A stretch of DNA of 6,828 nucleotides from CAYFSC01 sp964345695 (GTDB taxonomy: Bacteria; Bacteroidota; Rhodothermia; Rhodothermales; Salinibacteraceae): NCBI GenBank assembly GCA_964345695.1, contig CAYFSC010000162.1:1-6828 (forward strand). The letters are read 5' to 3'. Positions 1-4,819 of the stretch are shown piece by piece (position 1 is the first letter of the stretch; each line of letters begins with the position of its first letter). The position numbers and the translations under genes are program-made. The notes beneath the pieces are model-generated. The model was not told where the DNA came from. It ran no database searches and worked only from the letters and a program-made list of their open reading frames with translations.

Positions 1-133
1 ACAAACCACTGCGTCGCATCGCGACAATCGCGGGAGTCAACGGTAGACGCTTCAACACCAAAGGGTTCAGCAACGCCAACGCCCCGGAAGGATTGAGAGT
101 TCGCGAGTCAAGCACGGCACACTCCGCAACGCA
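1..133. other. left-edge stretch, no gene seen
   Basis: This stretch lies downstream of the creatininase gene and reaches the left edge. Plus-strand reading gives stops at about 44-46 and 94-96 in two frames. The third frame stays open but runs antisense through the creatininase gene, so it is not believable as a gene end. A small inverted repeat (CGCGA at 20-24, CAA loop, TCGCG at 28-32) is present but has no T run. On the minus strand an ATG at 19-17 could open a leftward gene cut by the edge, but too few codons remain to judge. Confidence 0.4.
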
Positions 134-901
134 TCACTGGTACAAATCGTCCAGATCCGCCGCCGCGAGGTGGACAAGGAGACGTGCAATCTTGCCGCTC
201 ACCACGTCCACATACGTGGCGCCCTTTTCCGCCGTAGCCGCTTTCGGATTGCCGATGCCTGTGTCGTCGGTGACCTCCGTCCACCGCCGCTCCGCCCACG
301 CCCAGGGTTCGCGTAACGCGTCGATTGCGAAGTCCCGCGCCGCCCCGTCCCCGGCCTCGTCGAGCGGACGCACCAGATCCGGCGCCGCCTCAAGCATCAC
401 GCTCGTCTCCATCTCGCCTGCATGGTCACCCGGCTCGTCGAAGATGGCTTCCTGATCGCCGATCTCGTACCAGTTCACGACGGCCACAAACAGATTCTCG
501 ACCTTCGCCTGCACCTCACGGACGAGTGGCTTGAAAGTGTTGCCTCCATGTCCGTTCAGCACCACGAGCTTCGTGAAGCCCTGCGTGAGGAGCGACTCGG
601 CCACATCGCGGAGCAGCGCAGCCTGCGTGCTCGGATGCATGTTGACCGTGCCCGGAATGTCGAGGTGCCCGGTGTTCACGCCGAACGGGACGGTCGGCAG
701 GACGAGCACAGGAGCCCCTTTGTCCCAGGCCCGCCGCGCAGCTTCTTCGGCAACGTGGTCGCACTGGAACGTGTCGGTGGCGTACGGAAGGTGGACGTTG
801 TGCGCCTCCGTCGATCCCCACGGCAGCACGGCCACGTCGTACTCGGTGTCGCGGACCGTGGCCCACGTCGTTTCAGCGAGCAAATAGGGGCGTCCCGGCA
901 T
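134..901 (-). CDS. creatininase-family amidohydrolase
   Basis: The 255-residue product matches the creatininase family of metal-dependent amidohydrolases. Visible motifs are PWGSTEAHN at 27-35 (candidate ligands E32 and H34), ATD at 41-43 (D43), NGHGGN at 116-121 (H118) and HAGEMETS at 160-167 (E163, E165). Together these give the expected set of ligands for a two-metal centre. The family includes creatininase itself, formamidopyrimidine deformylases and the mycofactocin peptidase MftE; the sequence does not reveal the substrate. The length is typical of the family and no signal peptide is seen, so it is probably cytoplasmic. The frame stays open upstream to 1219, but the extra residues look unlike the family. 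A promoter-like pair at 981-952 favours the ATG at 901, just before RPYLLAETTW. No Shine-Dalgarno precedes it. It is transcribed divergently from the hydrolase, and its stop is the TGA inside a GTGATGC word. Confidence 0.87.
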   Translation of the reverse strand: MPGRPYLLAETTWATVRDTEYDVAVLPWGSTEAHNVHLPYATDTFQCDHVAEEAARRAWDKGAPVLVLPTVPFGVNTGHLDIPGTVNMHPSTQAALLRDVAESLLTQGFTKLVVLNGHGGNTFKPLVREVQAKVENLFVAVVNWYEIGDQEAIFDEPGDHAGEMETSVMLEAAPDLVRPLDEAGDGAARDFAIDALREPWAWAERRWTEVTDDTGIGNPKAATAEKGATYVDVVSGKIARLLVHLAAADLDDLYQ

Positions 902-951
902 TGGTGCGGAAGAGGTCTGGCGGAAAAATCGTTCGGACGGCTGCGGAACCG

Positions 952-981
952 AATGTACGACCGACCCCGGCCCGGTTTCAA
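952..981 (-). promoter_or_regulatory. putative promoter of the creatininase gene
   Basis: Read on the minus strand, TTGAAA (981-976) is followed after 18 bp by TACATT (957-952). These match the sigma-70 consensus at 5/6 and 4/6. A transcript starting near 945 would carry a leader of about 45 nt to the ATG at 901. The last four bases of the candidate -10 box extend it to TACATTCG, which also resembles the Bacteroidota TAnnTTTG element with one mismatch. This is pattern matching only. Confidence 0.4.
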
Positions 982-1088
982 GCATGGACCCCGGGCCCTC
1001 AATGCCAGCGGCAATGGCGGAACGTAGGGCTTGATCGGAACCGCCCCGACACCGGCATGCAGCCTCTGGATGCAGACGATGTGCCGGA

Positions 1089-1118
1089 TTGATCTCCTCC
1101 TCCGCTTCGCCGTACCAT
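1089..1118 (+). promoter_or_regulatory. putative promoter of the hydrolase gene
   Basis: TTGATC (1089-1094) and TACCAT (1113-1118) are separated by 18 bp. Each matches the sigma-70 consensus at 4/6. The position would give a leader of about 30 nt before the ATG at 1155. It is weaker than the divergent candidate and is supported mainly by spacing and location, since a promoter is needed somewhere in this 253-bp divergent gap. Confidence 0.28.
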
Positions 1119-1154
1119 ACCGCCGATCCATCCTTCCTGTCGTCTCCCACACTC

Positions 1155-2168
1155 ATGACCGACTCTCCCTCCTCGTTCGACTCGCCTCTCCGTCGCACCC
1201 TGCTCGGAACGGGGGCCACGCTCGCCGGCTCCTACCTGGGTCTCCAGGCCGCTTTGCGTTGGCAGCGAAGCCGCCTCCCCGCACCCAGCATCCTTCCGAA
1301 AGTTTTGGACGCCGATTCCCGCGCGTTTGAACTGTCTGAAGGGCGCGTCAACTACTACGTGCGTCCGGGCAGCGGCACCCCGGTGGTCCTGCTGCACAGC
1401 TTCAACGCCGCGGCGTCGCCCCATGAAATCCGGCCCATCTTTGACCACCTGGCCGCCACGACCGAACGCCCGCTCTACGCTCTCGACTGGTTCGGCTTCG
1501 GGCGCTCGGCCCGGCCCGACGTCCGCTACGACGCGGCGCTGTATGAGCGGCAGCTGTATCGCTTTCTGGATACGGCCGTCGAGGCGCCCGCGGACGTGGT
1601 GGCCCTCTCCCTCGGCTGCGAGTACGCCGCTCGGGTGGCGCTGCAGGCCGCACCGCTCGTGCGCCGCCTGGTGCTCGTTGCGCCGACCGGACTGACAGCC
1701 GACCGCGACCGGTCTCTTTCCCTTCGTGTCGCGTTGGGGGTCGCCGGTCGCGTGGGCCTGTTCGAACTGCTGTTCTATCGTCTCACGCGGCGCGACTCGC
1801 TCCGTCGCTTCTACCAACGACAGGTGTTCGTGGACCCCGACACCGTGCCCGATGACCTGGTGGATGCTGCCCACACCACCTCGCACGCCCGAGGTGCCCA
1901 TCACGCGCCGCGACGATTTGTAGACGGCTCGCTTTTCCTGGAGGATGTAGCTGACACGGTGTACGCTCGCCTGTACCGCCCCACCCTGTTGCTCACCCCT
2001 ACCGATCCCGCTCGCACCGTCCAGCGGTTCGATCGGCTGCCGCAGGTGCTCGACGCGAATGAGCGCGACCTGCAGCACGCCCTCCTTCCGGGCGGACTGC
2101 TTCCGCACTGGGAGGCCCCCGATCCGTTTTTCGAAGCGCTGGACGACTTCGTGAGTCGTGATGCGTGA
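1155..2168 (+). CDS. membrane-anchored alpha/beta hydrolase
   Basis: The 337-residue product has an alpha/beta-hydrolase fold. The oxyanion-region motif LLHSFNA lies at 79-85. The nucleophile elbow ALSLG at 150-154 carries S152, with Ala replacing the first Gly of the usual GxSxG. The candidate acid is D284 in TPTDP and the candidate histidine is H318 in LLPHWEAPDPFF, so a Ser-Asp-His triad is complete. The N-terminus has an arginine pair (13-14) and a hydrophobic stretch (about 16-34) without an obvious cleavage site. This suggests a signal anchor, or a Tat-like signal because RRTLLGTGA resembles Tat peptides. The catalytic domain would then face the periplasm. The substrate cannot be named; esterase, lipase-like and haloalkane-type relatives share this layout. 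I chose the ATG at 1155 because it puts the arginine pair near the N-terminus; an in-frame ATG at 1089 adds unconvincing residues. No Shine-Dalgarno is seen. The last five residues are encoded by a heptamer repeat, and the protein contains only one lysine. Confidence 0.85.
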   Translation: MTDSPSSFDSPLRRTLLGTGATLAGSYLGLQAALRWQRSRLPAPSILPKVLDADSRAFELSEGRVNYYVRPGSGTPVVLLHSFNAAASPHEIRPIFDHLAATTERPLYALDWFGFGRSARPDVRYDAALYERQLYRFLDTAVEAPADVVALSLGCEYAARVALQAAPLVRRLVLVAPTGLTADRDRSLSLRVALGVAGRVGLFELLFYRLTRRDSLRRFYQRQVFVDPDTVPDDLVDAAHTTSHARGAHHAPRRFVDGSLFLEDVADTVYARLYRPTLLLTPTDPARTVQRFDRLPQVLDANERDLQHALLPGGLLPHWEAPDPFFEALDDFVSRDA

Positions 2169-2178
2169 TTCGTGACAC
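2151..2178 (+). repeat. tandem GTGANNC heptamer array, copy 1
   Basis: Four contiguous 7-bp units begin at 2151, 2158, 2165 and 2172. Each reads GTGANNC, with NN = GT, TG, TT and CA. The array starts in the last codons of the hydrolase gene (residues V-S-R-D-A) and provides its TGA stop at 2166-2168. The word CGTGATGCGTGATTCGTGA at 2157-2175 recurs with one change at 3409-3427. I do not recognise a named repeat family. The unit length recalls the heptanucleotide STRR repeats of filamentous cyanobacteria, though the sequence differs. Confidence 0.75.
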
Positions 2179-2211
2179 GCGCCAGGCGATACGGACTGCA
2201 CTCCACGTCCC

Positions 2212-2236
2212 ACGCACAACCCCCAACGCACAACCC
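2212..2236 (+). repeat. C/A-rich 11-bp direct repeat
   Basis: ACGCACAACCC occurs at 2212-2222 and again at 2226-2236, a period of 14 bp. A degenerate continuation (ATAACCCCGAAC) runs up to the aminotransferase start codon at 2249. The whole leader is nearly free of G and T, so it holds no Shine-Dalgarno and should be weakly structured. Confidence 0.6.
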
Positions 2237-2248
2237 ATAACCCCGAAC

Positions 2249-3427
2249 ATGAACGTCGACCGCGCCCGAGCAGAAACGCCGGGATGCACGAACGTGCTGC
2301 ACTTCAACAATGCCGGTGCCGCGCTCCCGCCGCAGCCGGTGCTCGACGCGCAGATCCACCATCTGCGTCGGGAGGCGGAGATTGGTGGCTACGAAGCGGC
2401 CGACGAGGCCCTTCCGAAGCTGCAGGCTACGTACGCGGCGGTCGCCCGCATGCTGAACTGCGACCCCGACGAGATCGCCCTCGTCGAGAATGCGACGCGG
2501 GCCTGGGACATGGCATTTTACGCGATGCCATTCGAGCCCGGCGATCGCATTCTGACCTCGCAGGCCGCCTATGCCAGCAATCACATCGCCTGCCTGCAGG
2601 TCGCCGAACGCACCGGCGCGGAGGTCGAAGTCGTTCCCTCCGACGACACGGGGCAGATCGACCTCGACCGCCTCGCGGGTCGCCTCGACGACCGCGTACG
2701 TCTCATCGCCCTCACGCACGTCCCGACGAACGGGGGCCTCGTGAACCCGGCGGCGGAGGTCGGCGCCCTGGCGACAGACGCAGGCGTGCCGCTCCTGCTG
2801 GACGCCTGCCAGTCCGCCGGGCAAATGCCGCTGGACGTCGAGGCGCTCGGCTGCACGATGCTCTCGGCGACCGGACGCAAGTACCTGCGCGGCCCCCGCG
2901 GCACGGGCTTCCTGTACGTGCAGCGCGACTGGATCGAACGCCTGGAGCCGCCGCTGCTCGACCTCCACGCCGCAACGTGGACCGCGCCAGATACGTACGA
3001 AATCCGCCCAGATGCCAAGCGGTTCGAAACCTGGGAAAGCCACGTGGCCGGACAGGTTGCGCTGGGCGTTGCGGTCGAGTATGCCCTGGACTGGGGACTG
3101 ACCGCCATTCGCGATCGCGTGCAAGCGCTGGCGGCCGCCCTCCGCACCGAACTCGCGTCGATTCCGGGCGTCACCGTCGACGACGTGGGCCGCGAGAAGT
3201 GCGGCATTGCTACGTTCCACACCGACTCGACGGAGGCTTCCCCCCTGCACGCTGCGCTTCGCGAGCGAAGCATGAACACGTCGGTGTCCACGCCGAACTC
3301 GACGCGTCTCGACGCAGAGGCTCGCGACCTTCCGGACCTGGTCCGCGCCTCGGTGCACTACTACAACACGGAAGCCGAAATCGGGCGGTTCGCCGCCGCG
3401 CTACGGGACGTGATGCGCGATTCGTGA
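2249..3427 (+). CDS. class V aminotransferase-fold PLP enzyme
   Basis: The 392-residue product belongs to the class V (SufS/isopenicillin-N-epimerase-like) group of fold-type I PLP enzymes. It opens with the substrate-site motif HFNNAGAALPP (about 18-28). H157 in THVPTNGG is in the position that stacks on the PLP ring. D185 and Q188 in DACQSAGQ contact the cofactor ring. K211 in ATGRKYLRGPRGTGF is the Schiff-base lysine, and R366 in LVRASVHYYNT should bind the substrate carboxylate. All key residues are present and the length is normal. The family covers cysteine desulfurases, epimerases, kynureninase-like enzymes and C-S lyases such as EgtE. With no sulfur-carrier or ergothioneine gene nearby, I cannot choose among them. 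I chose the ATG at 2249 because upstream in-frame codons are repeat-derived and low in complexity. The gap after the hydrolase is 80 bp. The last residues (V-M-R-D-S) and the stop lie in a heptamer array. Only four lysines are present. Confidence 0.88.
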   Translation: MNVDRARAETPGCTNVLHFNNAGAALPPQPVLDAQIHHLRREAEIGGYEAADEALPKLQATYAAVARMLNCDPDEIALVENATRAWDMAFYAMPFEPGDRILTSQAAYASNHIACLQVAERTGAEVEVVPSDDTGQIDLDRLAGRLDDRVRLIALTHVPTNGGLVNPAAEVGALATDAGVPLLLDACQSAGQMPLDVEALGCTMLSATGRKYLRGPRGTGFLYVQRDWIERLEPPLLDLHAATWTAPDTYEIRPDAKRFETWESHVAGQVALGVAVEYALDWGLTAIRDRVQALAAALRTELASIPGVTVDDVGREKCGIATFHTDSTEASPLHAALRERSMNTSVSTPNSTRLDAEARDLPDLVRASVHYYNTEAEIGRFAAALRDVMRDS

Positions 3428-3455
3428 TGCGTGAGATTCATGAGATTCGTGATAC
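3410..3455 (+). repeat. tandem GTGANNC heptamer array, copy 2
   Basis: Units begin at 3410 (GTGATGC), 3417 (GCGATTC), 3424 (GTGATGC), 3431 (GTGAGATTC), 3440 (ATGAGATTC) and 3449 (GTGATAC). Two of the six are 9-bp versions carrying an extra pair of bases. The array starts inside the last codons of the aminotransferase gene, gives its TGA stop at 3425-3427 and fills half of the gap before the CIA30-like gene. It has the same orientation relative to transcription as copy 1. Confidence 0.75.
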
Positions 3456-3482
3456 CAATACGGGATAGGCAATCCGCACGAC

Positions 3483-3998
3483 GTGACTTCCCAAACGAAG
3501 ATGATCTTCGACTTTCAATCCCGCGCCGACGCCGCCGAGCACTGGCGCACCATCAACGACACCGTTATGGGGGGCGTATCGACGAGCGAATTCGTGGCGA
3601 CCGACGACGGCGCCGCGTTCCAGGGTACGGTGTCGCTGGACCGCGGTGGCGGCTTCGCATCGGTGCGAGCGCCAGAGGATCACTACGACCTTTCGGGCGC
3701 GGACGGCCTTCGGCTGCGGGTCCGTGGCGATCAGAAGCGCTACACGCTCACGATGTACACCCGCTCCGGCGGTCGCATCAGCTACCGGGCTCCGTTCCAG
3801 CCGAGCGGCGACTGGCAGAAGATCGACCTTTCCTTCGATGCCCTGACGCCGTTTCGCCGGGGCCGTCAGGTTCCGGACGCGCCGCCGTTCGATCCCTCGC
3901 AGATTCGCACGATCGGCTTCCTCATCGGCGACAAGCAGGCCGGCCCTTTTCGCCTGGACGTGCAGTCCATTGCCGAGATTTCCAACCTTGAATCATAA
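3483..3998 (+). CDS. CIA30 (NDUFAF1-like) family protein
   Basis: The 171-residue product matches the CIA30 domain, named after the mitochondrial complex I assembly factor NDUFAF1. The hallmark WRTINDTVMGGVS lies at 21-33, followed by RGGGFASVR at 54-62 and the closing strand region IGFLIGDKQAGPFRLDVQSI at 144-163. The family is predicted to adopt a galactose-binding-like beta sandwich. In bacteria such proteins are small, stand-alone and mostly uncharacterised, so a role in complex I assembly is only an inference by name. No signal peptide or membrane segment is visible. The start is uncertain: GTG at 3483 gives the longest product, while ATG at 3501 gives MIFDF, which is where family members often begin (165 residues). 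Neither has a convincing ribosome site. It lies 55 bp after the aminotransferase gene and 85 bp before the kinase gene. Confidence 0.85.
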   Translation: MTSQTKMIFDFQSRADAAEHWRTINDTVMGGVSTSEFVATDDGAAFQGTVSLDRGGGFASVRAPEDHYDLSGADGLRLRVRGDQKRYTLTMYTRSGGRISYRAPFQPSGDWQKIDLSFDALTPFRRGRQVPDAPPFDPSQIRTIGFLIGDKQAGPFRLDVQSIAEISNLES

Positions 3999-3999
3999 T
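3970..3999 (+). promoter_or_regulatory. possible promoter before the kinase gene
   Basis: TTGCCG (3970-3975) and CATAAT (3994-3999) are 18 bp apart and match the sigma-70 consensus at 4/6 and 5/6. The -10-like box overlaps the TAA stop of the CIA30-like gene. Transcription from it would give a leader of nearly 80 nt before the ATG at 4084. It may be a chance match in the gene end. Confidence 0.22.
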
Positions 4000-4083
4000 T
4001 CGCAGGGCGGTCGTGTCAGATGCCCGCTCCCGTCGCTAGGTTACGGACCTGCCCTCGAACCACACCTGCTTTTCCCCTTATCC

Positions 4084-4743
4084 ATGCCCGATCTGTTTGA
4101 CGACGCCCCGCGTCCCAAGAAGCACGTCGCGGTGTCCGGCAACATTGGCGCCGGCAAAAGCTCCCTCACCGAAGTCCTCAGCAATTACTTTGACTGGAAG
4201 GCCGTCTACGAGCGCGTGGACGACAACCCGTATCTGACGGACTTCTACAACGACATGCGCCGGTGGTCCTTCAACCTGCAGGTCTTTTTCCTGTCCAACC
4301 GGTTTAAGCACCAGCAGAAGATCGAGGCGATGGAGCAGTCGGTCGTGCAGGACCGATCGATCTACGAGGACGCCGAGATTTTCGCGCGGAACCTGCACGA
4401 GATGGGGCTCATGAGCAAGCGCGATTATGAGAACTACACGGAGCTCTTTTCCATCATGACCTCGTACCTGGATCCGCCGTCCCTGCTGGTGTACCTGCGG
4501 GCCTCGGTGCCCACGCTCGTCAATCACATCCAGCAGCGCGGACGCGAGTACGAGTCGACGATCCGCATCGACTACCTGGAGCGCCTGCAAGGCCACTACG
4601 AGACGTGGATCGAGGACTACGACCTGGGTCCGAAGATGATTGTCGACGTAGACGAGCTCGACTTTGTGAACAATGAAGCGGACCGCCGGGCGGTCGTACA
4701 ACGCATCGAAAGCCGACTGTTCGGCCTGTTTCCGGACGAATAG
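4084..4743 (+). CDS. deoxynucleoside kinase
   Basis: The 219-residue product is a member of the dNK (dCK/dGK/dAK) family, which phosphorylates deoxynucleosides with ATP in nucleotide salvage in the cytoplasm. The P-loop GNIGAGKS lies at 19-26. The substrate-side motif YERVDDNPYL lies at 42-51, with E43 as the likely catalytic base; the residue after this Glu is Arg where Pro is common. DRSIYED at 90-96 is the family's DRS motif. The arginine-rich lid RGREYES at 152-158 is followed by the conserved YLERLQGHYETW. The length is normal for bacterial members. Which deoxynucleoside is preferred cannot be read from the sequence. I chose the ATG at 4084 because upstream in-frame residues overlap the CIA30 gene and look non-coding. 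The leader CTTTTCCCCTTATCC has no Shine-Dalgarno. The product is acidic (38 Asp/Glu against 25 Lys/Arg), as in salt-adapted bacteria. Confidence 0.92.
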   Translation: MPDLFDDAPRPKKHVAVSGNIGAGKSSLTEVLSNYFDWKAVYERVDDNPYLTDFYNDMRRWSFNLQVFFLSNRFKHQQKIEAMEQSVVQDRSIYEDAEIFARNLHEMGLMSKRDYENYTELFSIMTSYLDPPSLLVYLRASVPTLVNHIQQRGREYESTIRIDYLERLQGHYETWIEDYDLGPKMIVDVDELDFVNNEADRRAVVQRIESRLFGLFPDE

Positions 4744-4819
4744 CCGCGGTCGTCGTTGCGTACTTCTCCCCCGAAACGGCGGAGCAGCCTCGCATTGAGC
4801 GCACAAATCAACGAAGCGG

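Noticed and set aside
20..32. CGCGA/TCGCG hairpin as a terminator for the creatininase gene
   Set aside because: It lies about 100 bp past the stop, has a 5-bp stem and lacks a U tract.
902..1219. N-terminal extension of the creatininase frame back to 1219
   Set aside because: The residues do not resemble the family, overlap the divergent hydrolase gene, and lie upstream of the best promoter candidate.
999..2231. 410-codon minus-strand open frame opposite the hydrolase gene
   Set aside because: No family resemblance; it covers a complete alpha/beta hydrolase on the other strand and crosses the heptamer repeat.
1901..3358. 485-codon open frame on the minus strand opposite the aminotransferase gene
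   Set aside because: It has no recognisable motif, is antisense to a gene with all catalytic residues intact, and is an expected by-product of GC-rich codon use.
2284..3468. 394-codon plus-strand frame overlapping the aminotransferase in another phase
   Set aside because: The translation is an Arg/Pro/Gly-rich shadow typical of the +1 frame of GC-rich genes.
3462..3475. Small hairpin (GGAT stem, 5-base loop) before the CIA30-like gene as a terminator
   Set aside because: Only four base pairs and no T run follow it.
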